The position numbers and the translations under genes were made by a program. Of a stretch of DNA of 37,893 nt, positions 7,353 to 16,413 are shown piece after piece. The stretch is from Neisseria gonorrhoeae (GTDB lineage: Bacteria; Pseudomonadota; Gammaproteobacteria; Burkholderiales; Neisseriaceae). The notes beneath the pieces are model-generated. The model saw nothing but the letters and a program-made list of their open reading frames with translations. It had not been told where the DNA came from and did not search any database. Each line of letters starts with the position of its first letter. Position 1 is the stretch's first letter. The stretch spans positions 115,970 to 153,862 of the forward strand of contig NZ_QNRU01000003.1 in the NCBI RefSeq assembly GCF_003315235.1, read 5' to 3'.

Positions 7353-8922
7353 AATAGTTCTTCACTTCCAAATTTTTCCCATTAACGGATGCCTCCCTGA
7401 TTTTTTGTGAAACCTTTTGCCCCTGCTTGGCCACGTTGTCCATGTTGGCATAGATTTCTTCATAAAACCCGGACAGATCAAGTTTGGAAAAGTCTAACTG
7501 TTCCAATTCCTGTGCGGTAAATCCTTCGCATTTCGGGTTCTCCGGCGTACCCCAACCCCGTTTCAATTGCTCTTTGCCGCCGACATTGACTATTTTGGCT
7601 AATTTGGAAATGAAACAGCACTGGCTCTCTATCATTGTTACACATGCCCCCAATATTTTGCTGCCGCAATAAGAACCGACATAATGGCACAAATCTGCTT
7701 TACGCTTCATGGCAACTAAAATTTCACTTTGCGGGCACTTCAACCACTGTTGGATGGCGATTACGGCAATAGCAGCCGCAAATACGGCCGGGTTGAAGCC
7801 GACAATTACCCCCATACCCTGTTGTCCCGCAGCAGAGAAACCCAACGCACCAATCTGAGATGTTCCGGTAATACCGCCGGCCGCACTCAGGGCCGTACCC
7901 ATTGCCTGTGCTGCGGAGCTGACAAACATAGTGGTAAACGTATAATGGCTGGCAACGCTGGCCATAAAATACGTTGTTGCCATAGTTGTCCCTGTCTGTA
8001 CCGCGAAGTCAACAAATTTGCCCGGATCTGCTTTTGTTCGACAGCAGTCTCCGCCGAATACGCTGTCTAAAGCACCATCCAGCTTGATAGAGCATTGCCC
8101 GGCTTCTCCATTGAAAAAACGCTGTTTTTCGGGATCATAAAACCGTTGCGTCTCACGGGCGAATTCCATCGTCGTCATAGTTTTGGCAAAATCCCGATCC
8201 TGACAACCGGATACCTCTTTGGTTGTCTCTCCTTTTTCGGTACATTCAAACTGTTTTTCTCTGGCTTGACAGGTACCGTCCGGCAGCTGATGCGTACACT
8301 TGTCCCCAATCAGACGGCATTGGTCTGAGGATGTATAAGCGCTGCATGTTTCGGAATCGCTTCCGTCCGTACATTGCACGGTGCGCCTTTCTTTCCAGCA
8401 ATCACGTGTAACGGGTACGCCGTTGATGGTCTTGGTACTGCCGGGTTCCAAACACTCTGTTGCAACTGCTTTACATTTTTTTCCTTGTACCTGACATGAC
8501 GACTCATCCCATTGCGAACTAATCAGATGGGTATGCTCCATTTCTTCGACTTTGGTCGGAAGCCTTCCTTGATGTAACGTTCTCAAATCCACATCGCAAG
8601 AATACTTGTGCGTGTAACGCAAACACTCCCCCTCATTCGACTGCTCCAAACAGGTTTGTCCCTGTACTTCACATTTTGCCGAAGGGTCTTTTAACGGTGC
8701 GCAATAATCGGCAGAATCCTTCTCAAGGCACTGATACTCTTCTTTGTATTCCCAACAGTCTTTAGTTACGTCGACCCCGTTGATGTTTTTGGTCGACGGG
8801 CCATCAACACAAACGGAAGACGTCCGGGTACACGCTGCACTTTCCCTGAGTGCAGCAGCAGACGCTGAAGTGATTAACATAAAGTGGCAGATCATAACCA
8901 GCAAAGACGTTATAGCCCTCAT
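7339..8922 (-). CDS. traN: TraN, cysteine-rich outer-membrane mating-pair protein (C-terminal TraN module)
   Basis: 527 residues with a signal peptide (about 1-24, ITSASAAA). Residues 31-109 and 150-227 are two copies of one module: eight cysteines recur in register at 38/157, 56/175, 65/184, 74/193, 84/202, 91/209, 100/218 and 109/227, with conserved STKxINGVxVTxDCW. The segment FGGDCCRTKADPGKF and the later WLKCPQSEILVAMKRK, AxCHYVGSYC and CCFISKLAKI stretches are typical of F-type TraN. TraN is an outer-membrane protein that stabilises donor-recipient contact. The gene starts with ATG overlapping the stop of the upstream TraN-like gene by 4 bp. Large TraN proteins of other elements seem to be represented here by two separate genes. 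Confidence 0.85.
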   Translation of the reverse strand: MRAITSLLVMICHFMLITSASAAALRESAACTRTSSVCVDGPSTKNINGVDVTKDCWEYKEEYQCLEKDSADYCAPLKDPSAKCEVQGQTCLEQSNEGECLRYTHKYSCDVDLRTLHQGRLPTKVEEMEHTHLISSQWDESSCQVQGKKCKAVATECLEPGSTKTINGVPVTRDCWKERRTVQCTDGSDSETCSAYTSSDQCRLIGDKCTHQLPDGTCQAREKQFECTEKGETTKEVSGCQDRDFAKTMTTMEFARETQRFYDPEKQRFFNGEAGQCSIKLDGALDSVFGGDCCRTKADPGKFVDFAVQTGTTMATTYFMASVASHYTFTTMFVSSAAQAMGTALSAAGGITGTSQIGALGFSAAGQQGMGVIVGFNPAVFAAAIAVIAIQQWLKCPQSEILVAMKRKADLCHYVGSYCGSKILGACVTMIESQCCFISKLAKIVNVGGKEQLKRGWGTPENPKCEGFTAQELEQLDFSKLDLSGFYEEIYANMDNVAKQGQKVSQKIREASVNGKNLEVKNYYEYQ

Positions 8923-10163
8923 TGTTTTACCCTCTTCTCATACTCCGAACAACTGTTTTCCCATTTATCGTGACAAACGGGCTCGCAGTATTGGTGTACA
9001 TTAAAGAAGATAGCATTTTCTCCGCCGCCTCCGACAACGGTGCGGGTCCAAATGGTATTTTTGCCCTGATGCAGATACGGCCGTATGTCGATGTTCAGGT
9101 TTTTCCTCCAGGATTTACCTCTTTCAGCGTTACCCAACCGAGTACCTTCCTCATTACGTACCGGTGCAAACCTTCTTCCTATAGGAAATCCATCTTCATC
9201 TTTTGCAGTATAATCTACCGCAAACATCTGATTGTTATAGCTGCTGTACACAATTTTGCCGTTGACTTTGACAATCAGCCAATCATCGTACTCAACCCGG
9301 CTCAAAGTAAACAGCGTCAGTTTTTCCGGATTTTTCACATTGAGCGTCATCTCCCGATCATATTGCCCGTCACGCCAATAGTTGTCGCCAATAGTACCGA
9401 ACATCAGCCTGTGTGCGCTTCCCGAAGCCGTCAGCCTGACCGTCATATCACCCTGCAGGCTGCCTGCTTCTATACCCGAACGGGTACAGTTTGGTCCTGA
9501 TTTCTCGCATACCACCTTTAATTTCTTGCCGCATTGATACTGCTGGTTTCGATATTTGCTCTCCAGGCAGGAATAGTTCCAGCCGGGATCGACATTGACC
9601 TTAAGGGCCGCCTCGCACAAGAACATCTCTGCGCCATGGTATTCATTGCAACGTTTGACGGTTTTTACCGCAGGAACGGTAATGGTTTCCGTAGGACATG
9701 CCGACGAGGGAACTGTGCCGACGCTGCCGTCTTCATTGACGGGATATTTCCATTTGTATTTTTCCAGTGTTTCTGCCGGATCGCCTGCAATTTTCTGCGT
9801 GCCTTTAACCAACTTTTCATTTGAAGATATGGTTACATCGGGCCGCTTGGTACGGCTTCCTGCAATCAGGTTTACACCTTCGCATTCTTGACGAAGATAG
9901 AGATCCGGATTGGCAGGCAGATTTTTACAGTCGTTGAATTTGGCGTCACCAAACTGAGTCGGAAGAGAAACTCCGCCACCGTAATACTGTTCAGCCATTG
10001 GTACGTTGTCTGTATATCTTGGGGTATATTGGGCAGGCTGCATCATGTTTGTTGCAGTCCCGGCCCCCAATTTTCCCAGTTCGCCGACGTAACTACCGTA
10101 ATCTGCAGCAAAGGCCGTCTGCATGAGGCCAAATACAGTTAGATAAATGGCATGTCTTTTCAT
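8919..10163 (-). CDS. Secreted TraN-like protein (N-terminal TraN module)
   Basis: 414 residues with signal peptide 1-19 (MQTAFA-ADY). Residues about 130-230 are Cys-rich (SSACPTET, KRCNEYHGAEMFLCEAALKV, YSCLESKY, QCGKKLKVVCEKSG, PNCTRSG). Residues about 235-390 look like a beta-sandwich: YDDWLIVKVNGKIVYSS and LNIDIRPYLHQGKNTI resemble the lectin-like part of long TraN proteins of IncH/SXT-type systems. The end, CEPVCHDKWENSCSEYEKR, resumes the Cys pattern. Together with the next gene it would approximate one long TraN. The split is not a simple frameshift, since each part has its own signal peptide and an ATGA junction joins them. The likely location is the outer membrane or periplasm. Confidence 0.75.
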   Translation of the reverse strand: MKRHAIYLTVFGLMQTAFAADYGSYVGELGKLGAGTATNMMQPAQYTPRYTDNVPMAEQYYGGGVSLPTQFGDAKFNDCKNLPANPDLYLRQECEGVNLIAGSRTKRPDVTISSNEKLVKGTQKIAGDPAETLEKYKWKYPVNEDGSVGTVPSSACPTETITVPAVKTVKRCNEYHGAEMFLCEAALKVNVDPGWNYSCLESKYRNQQYQCGKKLKVVCEKSGPNCTRSGIEAGSLQGDMTVRLTASGSAHRLMFGTIGDNYWRDGQYDREMTLNVKNPEKLTLFTLSRVEYDDWLIVKVNGKIVYSSYNNQMFAVDYTAKDEDGFPIGRRFAPVRNEEGTRLGNAERGKSWRKNLNIDIRPYLHQGKNTIWTRTVVGGGGENAIFFNVHQYCEPVCHDKWENSCSEYEKRVKQ

Positions 10164-10912
10164 TTTCTGCCTTCCAGAACGGCTAATTTCGCATTTGCAA
10201 TATCGGAAAGTTTTTTGTCTTCAGACTCACGGATCAAGTGTTCTAACGCCGCATGCAAGGACACATCACCCTTTACGGCAACATGTTCCGTACACATCCC
10301 CAATTCTGAATTTACAGCGCAACCGTCTAAACCATCTTCGCTGTTTCGGGCGATTACCGTAACAGGGACTTCGGTGATGCCGTAATGGTCGAAGAGTTCG
10401 GGATGAATCAGCATATCGCCTTGCAAAGCCGCAAGTTCTTCGGCCGCCTTAACCGTGGCTTTCAGTGAGTCGTCTTTAAACCCGCGGATAACCATTACCC
10501 CGCCTGCCTTTGCCGTTTCACGGGCAATGCGTTTCAAGCTGGCTTCGGGCATTGAAAATGATACGAATACCATTAAATCCGCTTTTTCCGCAGCCTGTCG
10601 GGCTTCTTGTGAGGCAGTGCGGTATTTTTGTGCGATAGACATCGGATCAGCCTTGATTTTTGCATTTCCGTAATCACGAACATCGGGCACACGGTGCTTG
10701 ATACCTTTCAAATCCGGAATTTCAGGTTGCTGCCGATTGTCACCCACATTTGGGTTTTTAACTCGGGTAACTTTACCCATGGTTGTACGCAGACGGTTTC
10801 GCGCCGCCTCTACATCCGCATCGGCGTAAGCACTGCCTACTCCGGCCAAACCGCCCAAAAGAATGAGGAAGACGCCTCCGGCTACGATGACATTGCGTAA
10901 AGACTTGTCCAT
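10160..10912 (-). CDS. trbC: TrbC, pilus assembly protein
   Basis: 250 residues from the ATG at 10912, which has AGGAG 8 nt upstream; a TTG at 10930 is possible but has no such site. The N-terminus has a signal or anchor helix (about residues 9-30, ending SAYADA). Residues about 105-235 match the TrbC_Ftype thioredoxin-like domain (LMVFVSFSMPEASLKRIA, VMVIRGFKDDSL, IHPELFDHYGITEVPVTVI). The CXXC is absent, as usual for the family, with cis-Pro VPV kept. The protein is periplasmic and acts with TraW in pilus assembly. It ends with a short overlap into the TraN-like gene. Confidence 0.9.
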   Translation of the reverse strand: MDKSLRNVIVAGGVFLILLGGLAGVGSAYADADVEAARNRLRTTMGKVTRVKNPNVGDNRQQPEIPDLKGIKHRVPDVRDYGNAKIKADPMSIAQKYRTASQEARQAAEKADLMVFVSFSMPEASLKRIARETAKAGGVMVIRGFKDDSLKATVKAAEELAALQGDMLIHPELFDHYGITEVPVTVIARNSEDGLDGCAVNSELGMCTEHVAVKGDVSLHAALEHLIRESEDKKLSDIANAKLAVLEGRK

Positions 10913-10926
10913 CACTCCATCTCCTG

Positions 10927-12045
10927 TCAATTAGTCTTAAATTTATATGCACCGCAGCAGTCGCGCTTACGGAAAAGCTGGAAAGCAAACTGATTACCTT
11001 TGTATGGAAATGCTTTGCCGCTGTCTCTGACTAATGTTGAACGTCCAATAGGCTCACAGCAACGGCCTCTGAATTTTCGGGCGGCCACCGGATAGGTCAT
11101 AGCCATTTTATAGTTCTGTTTATCCATTACGGGATTAAGTTTGTACCCGCATAAAGCATCCCTGCCTGATGTCCTCCAAGCTACTAAGTCCCTGTGCATT
11201 TTTGTCTGAATTCTAGCCGCCATCAATTTAGCGGCCTGCACTTCGGAGAAGTGGCCGGACATCCATCCTGACAAAGGGTAAATCGTTCCGTGGCAACCTG
11301 CACACCAATACAATTTATTGAATGGAAAGCCGGCGGCCGCTTTAACACAGTCAGCCGCACAGGCTGCTTGTGCAACCACATTGGCAAAGAGCGCAGAATC
11401 AGGGGCTTGATAAACGGCCAATGACGGATATTTCCAAGTGGGATCAAGTTCCGTCATCCAACCGATATCCAAAGTACCTTTTTCCATACAATCGTTGTCC
11501 AATAAGGCTTCCAACCAAAATACGACCGGATTTTTATACCAATGAACTTGATAAAAGGCATTATGCTGATCATGTTGCTCGTTACGACCACGCTTATGCG
11601 AGCCGCCAAAAAGATTTTGAATCTTATTGGATACGTCTGCTTTACCTGTTGTTTCCGCCGTATCTGCTTTTTGATTTTTAAGTGAAATACCGCCTAGGCT
11701 AACCATACAGAAGGGGGTGCGTACGACTTCTACCAAGTGTGTGGGTTCCCAAAATGATACCGTCACGCCTGAACGGCTCGGGTGCGTACACGAACAAAAC
11801 CAATTGTTTGGAGAAGAGCCGTTATCCTCTTGATTATCCATATTCAGATTGATTTTGCCGCCGATTTTGATTGGGAACATACAGCTCCAACAAATATCAT
11901 TTATCGGATTAAGCATCTTCCCCTGGCAGGTTAATTTATTCGGTATCGGAGCAGTAGGAACAGCTTCAGCGGCGTGAGATATAGAAAATAATGGGAGTAG
12001 TAATAACGGAATCAGTAATTTCAGCGGTGTGACAAATATTTTCAC
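10927..12045 (-). CDS. traU: TraU, pilus assembly / DNA transfer protein
   Basis: 372 residues with a signal peptide (about 1-25, FSISHA-AEA). The family signature is clear: LTCQGKMLNPINDICWSCMFPIKIGG at the mature N-terminus, GVTVSFWEPTHLVEVVRTPFCMVSLGG, ALLDNDCMEKG, and YWCAGCHGTIYPLSG. Many conserved cysteines suggest disulfides, consistent with DsbC in the same operon. TraU is a periplasmic protein needed for DNA transfer and pilus assembly in F. It starts with a 4-bp overlap with traW (12042-12045). Residues 130-160 are more hydrophilic (AETTGKADVSNKIQNLFGG) and probably a loop. Confidence 0.95.
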   Translation of the reverse strand: MKIFVTPLKLLIPLLLLPLFSISHAAEAVPTAPIPNKLTCQGKMLNPINDICWSCMFPIKIGGKINLNMDNQEDNGSSPNNWFCSCTHPSRSGVTVSFWEPTHLVEVVRTPFCMVSLGGISLKNQKADTAETTGKADVSNKIQNLFGGSHKRGRNEQHDQHNAFYQVHWYKNPVVFWLEALLDNDCMEKGTLDIGWMTELDPTWKYPSLAVYQAPDSALFANVVAQAACAADCVKAAAGFPFNKLYWCAGCHGTIYPLSGWMSGHFSEVQAAKLMAARIQTKMHRDLVAWRTSGRDALCGYKLNPVMDKQNYKMAMTYPVAARKFRGRCCEPIGRSTLVRDSGKAFPYKGNQFAFQLFRKRDCCGAYKFKTN

Positions 12046-12698
12046 GGTTTCATGACCTCTACACGGAGCCGGCCCCCTTCTTGGGAGACCAAACTTGGAA
12101 CTTCATTCAGCTGAAAACTTTTGGACATCCGCCCTTCTTGGTCGTAATAAACCGCCTGATCCATTTCTACTGATAACTCATACCAATTGCCTGCAGTCAG
12201 AATAGGCATGAATGATTCGCCATATTCTGCTGCAAGTTTCTTGGCCAGTTCGATTTGGTCAGGTTCCCGGCCGTCAAAGAAAAACATTTTGAATGGGATT
12301 GGGGCTGCTTCCAAAGGTTTGACAACAGTACCGGCAGGAGCAATAATTTGACCGTCTTGGTCATAAATTGTTTCGGTTAAGGTATAACTTGGGTCGAAGT
12401 ATCGAACAGAGCCTTTAGTTGCCTTCGCCAGTCCTTCCAAGGGCTGTAGATTTAAGGCGGAGCGATTTATTCTATCTTGGACCTCTTTCTGCATTGCCGC
12501 CAATTGGCCGCTGTCTTGTTTAGCTTTCAAACGCGCTTCAATTTCGCGGATTGCATGTTTTTCCGCTATTGGGTATGTGGTGCCGATTTTGTCGCCAACC
12601 TTCTCGACAGAGGGTGTCGAAGCGGCTACCCATGAGGAAATTCCGGTTGCAAGTATTACTAGCGATGCGACTGAAGCTATTTTTTTCTTGTGGGACAT
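12042..12698 (-). CDS. traW: TraW, pilus assembly protein
   Basis: 218 residues from ATG 12698, chosen because AGGAG lies 5 nt upstream; a GTG at 12704 would overlap that site. The signal peptide ends near VAAS-TPS. The mature N-terminus VGDKIGTTYPIAEKHAIREIEARLKAK matches the TraW_N family, followed by ATKGSVRYFDPSYTLTETIYDQDGQIIAPAGT and a thioredoxin-like end (MFFFDGREPDQIELAKKL). It is a periplasmic partner of TrbC, required for pilus assembly in F. It is tightly packed in the operon, 8 bp after the S26-type gene. Confidence 0.93.
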   Translation of the reverse strand: MSHKKKIASVASLVILATGISSWVAASTPSVEKVGDKIGTTYPIAEKHAIREIEARLKAKQDSGQLAAMQKEVQDRINRSALNLQPLEGLAKATKGSVRYFDPSYTLTETIYDQDGQIIAPAGTVVKPLEAAPIPFKMFFFDGREPDQIELAKKLAAEYGESFMPILTAGNWYELSVEMDQAVYYDQEGRMSKSFQLNEVPSLVSQEGGRLRVEVMKP

Positions 12699-12706
12699 AC
12701 TCACTC

Positions 12707-13252
12707 CTAAAAAATGGGGACCGCCTTACCAATAATTTGCCCTGAATGGATTAAGCCGGATAATTCATATCGACTGTCCAAGCTGTCTTTGTGCCCTGTT
12801 TTAACCCACATGAACCGTTGTGGAATTTCCCCTTCGAATGGGTTGATGGCCAGCTTCATGCCATCCAGGGAGTATTCTTTTGCAGTACCTACCTCTTTCC
12901 CATCTATGAAAAAAGTACGATTCGCCTTCGTTACATGATTTCCGGGAAGTCCGGCAACCTCTTTGACGACCTGCGTACCAATAGGGTAAAAACCACCTTG
13001 CCATGCAAAGGCCACATAATCGCCCTGCTTCAGATCACTTAGCTTGTTCGCATCTTTTTTGATGAAGTAAAGATGGTGAGGCAAGGAACGGGAAAGATTA
13101 AATGCCAAAGCATAATGTTGATTGAATGCCGACAAGCAGACCGCAACTGCTAAAAAAGGGGTTGCATATTTCTGACAAAACTCCCTATAAAGACGTTTCA
13201 TCACTGCTTTGTTGCTTTCTTTTTGTGATATTTTTATCATTGCCTCAAACAT
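12707..13252 (-). CDS. S26-family (TraF/LepB-type) peptidase, likely pilin-processing
   Basis: 181 residues. An N-terminal membrane helix lies at about 30-52 (FLAVAVCLSAFNQHYALAF). The domain resembles S26C peptidases: NLSRSLPHHLYFIKKD corresponds to the catalytic-Ser box (N-x-S-x-S/P-x-G in relatives), DLKQGDYVAFAW to the box that follows it, and VKEVAGLPGNHV to the catalytic-Lys region (K-x-V-x-G-L-P-G-D). In conjugation systems such enzymes trim or circularise the pilin. Work on the gonococcal island describes a peptidase, called TrbI there, that makes TraA circular. I cannot tell whether that name belongs to this gene or to the preceding one, so I leave the symbol empty. It shares TAATG with the preceding gene. 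MKRLYREF (codon 18) is an alternative start. Confidence 0.82.
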   Translation of the reverse strand: MFEAMIKISQKESNKAVMKRLYREFCQKYATPFLAVAVCLSAFNQHYALAFNLSRSLPHHLYFIKKDANKLSDLKQGDYVAFAWQGGFYPIGTQVVKEVAGLPGNHVTKANRTFFIDGKEVGTAKEYSLDGMKLAINPFEGEIPQRFMWVKTGHKDSLDSRYELSGLIHSGQIIGKAVPIF

Positions 13253-13800
13253 TAACGATCCATTTCTTCTTCAGTAACCGGGGTGCCTTTACCCTCTTCG
13301 GCCATCGGTTTCGGAATTGTCTTTTCAACTTGTTGATGTACCGGTGCCGCCACTACAGCTGTGGCCGGGACACGCTTATCCAACTCTTTCATAATGTCAG
13401 CAGTAACATCAACCACCTCTGTGTTCCGTCCGACCAATGCAGATTTGACAAAGATGTTACAGCCGCACCGAATTACCTTTTCTTCGATAACCTGTTGCAA
13501 GGTATTCATCTTTGCTTGGTAGTTTTGGAGGATCGCGGCTCGTTGCCGGTCGGAAATTCCATTCTGCAGTCCTTGATTCTTCGCCTGTTCCCGGTAAGTC
13601 ATGGAGATACCGGCCAAATCTACAATATGGACCGGTTTCTCATGGGTTTTCATGAAATTCCATACGCCTAATGCCAATGCGGCAATAGAAATTGCGCCGA
13701 TCACAAGGCTGCCCAATGAAACCTCTACGCCGTTATCCTCCGGATTCTTTTCCGGAGCGGTATTTGCCGTGTTTTCTTTCTTTTCTTTTGCTTCAGTCAT
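13252..13800 (-). CDS. trbI: TrbI (F-type) inner-membrane pilus protein
   Basis: 182 residues. Residues 1-26 are a charged cytoplasmic end; a single helix spans about 29-49 (LGSLVIGAISIAALALGVWNFM). The periplasmic part begins IVDLAGISMTYREQAK and continues as a predicted coiled coil (about 70-105), matching the F-type TrbI pattern of a Val-Asp start followed by a helical domain. One CGC pair lies at about residues 112-114. In F, TrbI sits between TraC and TraW and affects pilus extension and retraction, and the position here agrees. The upstream gene traC ends 27 bp away. Confidence 0.78.
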   Translation of the reverse strand: MTEAKEKKENTANTAPEKNPEDNGVEVSLGSLVIGAISIAALALGVWNFMKTHEKPVHIVDLAGISMTYREQAKNQGLQNGISDRQRAAILQNYQAKMNTLQQVIEEKVIRCGCNIFVKSALVGRNTEVVDVTADIMKELDKRVPATAVVAAPVHQQVEKTIPKPMAEEGKGTPVTEEEMDR

Positions 13801-13827
13801 CTTATTAATATCCTATCCTCTGCCTAA

Positions 13828-16404
13828 TTAGCGGGTTGCGGCACGGTCCCTTAAAACTGCTTCAATGGCCTCGGCTGTATTCAACCCCTGATTTCTGTAA
13901 TGGTTCACGGCTTCAACGTCTTCCGCTTTTGAGCTTGAGGCAAGAACGTTGAATGGGTCCGAGTACAACCTACCTACTCCATAACCTATCGGGGTAGAGA
14001 CAAATATTTCACTGTAGTAGTCAGTTTTGCTCAAAGTTCGCAGAATCTGCATAATCCCGTCATTGACTTCAAAAGGTTCTTTGTCTTGAATGGTTTTGAG
14101 CGATTTAGCCCCGGTACGCAATTGGAAAACAAAGTCGGCATTCTCTAATGCCGCCTCAGCCGCCTTAGTCTTGTAGTAGTCATTTGCACCTTGCGTCAGA
14201 GTGCCGCATGCACCTTTGTACTTACGGACACGGCGGTAGCCTTCCTCAATAAAACGAGCGGCTGTACCCGTGTCGCCCAACAAAGCCCAAGCCTCGTCAA
14301 TCATCATAATTTTGTACTGGCTTCGTGATAGGTACATGCCCTGCATAATGCGGTACATAATCAGCTGCATGATGATCTGTTGCAGATCCGGTTTGGTTTT
14401 TAACTCTTCAAGTTCCAGTACGACCAGGTCATTTTTAAACTCGACATTCAATTTTCCATTGAAGTAACTGCCGTAGATACCTTCCGAACAGTATGTGTAC
14501 AATTGGTCGGCAACGGCCACCATAGACAAATCTCGTTCACCGGGCTTTCCTCCTTCATTACTGCCGGTAATCAAACACTTGAGACAGCGTTCCCTTACAT
14601 GATCGACCGTGCCTTCTTGTCCGAATTCGTACCATACTTCTTCGATTATCCGTTGAAGCTTGGCTTCCTGCTGTTCCGTTAGGGAGTCTGACGGAGAGGC
14701 CATCAATGAGAAGATTAGTTTCAACATCTCAATATCTTCGTTGATGTCCGTTACCATTTGGAATGGCGGGAAGCACAGGCCTGCTTCATAGGTAAATTCA
14801 ATATACTGCCCGCCAATCATTTGGCAGAATTTTTCATACGAACGGCCAACGTCGATAATCCATACCTGAGTCCCCAGCCCCATGTAGTTGCGCACAATTT
14901 CATTGGCAAAAAATGATTTGCCGGAACCGGAAGCGCCAATAATGGCAAAGTTATAGTTACCTGCCGGGTTGGCAAATAAGTCGATTCCCATGGCCTGCCC
15001 GCGTTTTCCGAACAAACCGATGACAGGTCTTCCTAAACCGTGCCACTCGCCGATAACGGGAGACATACAGACAGCATTAGTCATGGTTTTGGTTGACCAT
15101 CTTTTCTTACTGTCCAAATATTTCTCAACCTCTTTGTCGATAGCCATTGGGAGGGCAGTCAAATATGACCCCAGTTGAAGATATTGGTCACGATAAAGAC
15201 CGAAGCCCTGAGCCTGCCAAATCGATACCGCCTGGCTTTCAGCCAAGTTAATGTTTTCGGGACGCTCCCAAATGACAACTTGGTGCAACAAACTCACCAG
15301 ACCGCCGCCGCCTTTGCCGAACGCTTCTAGGCATATGTCGTAATCACGTTTGATTTTTGCTGCCTCCGGCATAACTGCGGCCATCTTGGATTCCGCCGTT
15401 TGTTTGGCGCGGGCCGCTTTCAGTTTTACGGTATTGCTGGAAGTGTCATAATCACGCTTGAACATCGCCATGGAAATCAGAAATGGTGATGTGTAATTCA
15501 TGTTTGCCTCAATGACATCACCAATCAATGCGCCCATATTGGACAGATGAAACTCTTCAGGGTAGCGATTGGCAGAATAGCATTGAGCAATCACGCAATC
15601 CCCCGCGGCACGGTTGCCAAAACGCAGCCCCGAGCCGCTATCAAGAACCTTGATAGATGTGCGGGTCTCAATCATTTGTTCACTCAAGAACTTGGTTTCA
15701 TCCCAAACAGGATCGATTTCATCTTGTTGTCCGGTAAACATCCTATTAGGGTTGAGTAGGAGCGTTGTCCAAGCCAATAAATCGTCTGCATTCCAAGTTC
15801 GGCCGTAAATCTGCATGGAGCGGAGTGAATCGCGCATGCGGGCAAGGAGCGAAACCGCCTTGCTGACTTCCACTGCATTATCAGGTGGAATATTCAAATT
15901 TACGCTGAGGATACAGCGCAGATTTCGTAAACGAATGGCCGTATTTTCTACCAAGACCTTCTGTGTACCCTTATTCCAAAATTCAGTACGTTTTTTGGCC
16001 AAAGTTTCGAAAGTGCTTCGCATCGGATCGTCTATAGGTCGTGATGCTTGTACTTGCTCATATTCCTTGAAGTAATTTCTTAAATCGGGGGAGCCGAAAA
16101 TTTGAACCTGTATCGGCGTCTTTTCAGGAAGCAGCGCATACAGGCTGCCCCACTTACCGATCAGGTCGTCACTGCCGCCTAAAAATGGGTTAAGTTCCAG
16201 AATAAAGCCCATGCCCAACGGTTTGTCGCCTTTAACGGACATCAGCGTAAACAACTCTGTTTTGGTATCGTATGCACCGTAATTGAGATAGTCGCTCAAA
16301 TGGTCAAAGTCAGGATCGACAGGGTTGTTGTGCAAGGCTTCCATCGGTTGATCGACATCATCCGAACCGGCCAACCAATTTTTAAATTTTGACAGGACGC
16401 CCAT
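13828..16404 (-). CDS. traC: TraC, VirB4-type ATPase of the secretion system
   Basis: 858 residues, as expected for F-type TraC/VirB4. The Walker A is GASGSGKS (residues 490-497) and the Walker B is KIMMIDEAW (about 698-706), with TQGANDYYK downstream in the usual arginine/glutamine region. The N-terminal VirB4 domain includes GMGFILELNPFLGG. The protein powers pilus assembly from the cytoplasmic face of the inner membrane. The ATG has AGAGG 6 nt upstream and follows traV by 9 bp. No frame damage is seen. Confidence 0.97.
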   Translation of the reverse strand: MGVLSKFKNWLAGSDDVDQPMEALHNNPVDPDFDHLSDYLNYGAYDTKTELFTLMSVKGDKPLGMGFILELNPFLGGSDDLIGKWGSLYALLPEKTPIQVQIFGSPDLRNYFKEYEQVQASRPIDDPMRSTFETLAKKRTEFWNKGTQKVLVENTAIRLRNLRCILSVNLNIPPDNAVEVSKAVSLLARMRDSLRSMQIYGRTWNADDLLAWTTLLLNPNRMFTGQQDEIDPVWDETKFLSEQMIETRTSIKVLDSGSGLRFGNRAAGDCVIAQCYSANRYPEEFHLSNMGALIGDVIEANMNYTSPFLISMAMFKRDYDTSSNTVKLKAARAKQTAESKMAAVMPEAAKIKRDYDICLEAFGKGGGGLVSLLHQVVIWERPENINLAESQAVSIWQAQGFGLYRDQYLQLGSYLTALPMAIDKEVEKYLDSKKRWSTKTMTNAVCMSPVIGEWHGLGRPVIGLFGKRGQAMGIDLFANPAGNYNFAIIGASGSGKSFFANEIVRNYMGLGTQVWIIDVGRSYEKFCQMIGGQYIEFTYEAGLCFPPFQMVTDINEDIEMLKLIFSLMASPSDSLTEQQEAKLQRIIEEVWYEFGQEGTVDHVRERCLKCLITGSNEGGKPGERDLSMVAVADQLYTYCSEGIYGSYFNGKLNVEFKNDLVVLELEELKTKPDLQQIIMQLIMYRIMQGMYLSRSQYKIMMIDEAWALLGDTGTAARFIEEGYRRVRKYKGACGTLTQGANDYYKTKAAEAALENADFVFQLRTGAKSLKTIQDKEPFEVNDGIMQILRTLSKTDYYSEIFVSTPIGYGVGRLYSDPFNVLASSSKAEDVEAVNHYRNQGLNTAEAIEAVLRDRAATR

Positions 16405-16413
16405 TACATACCT

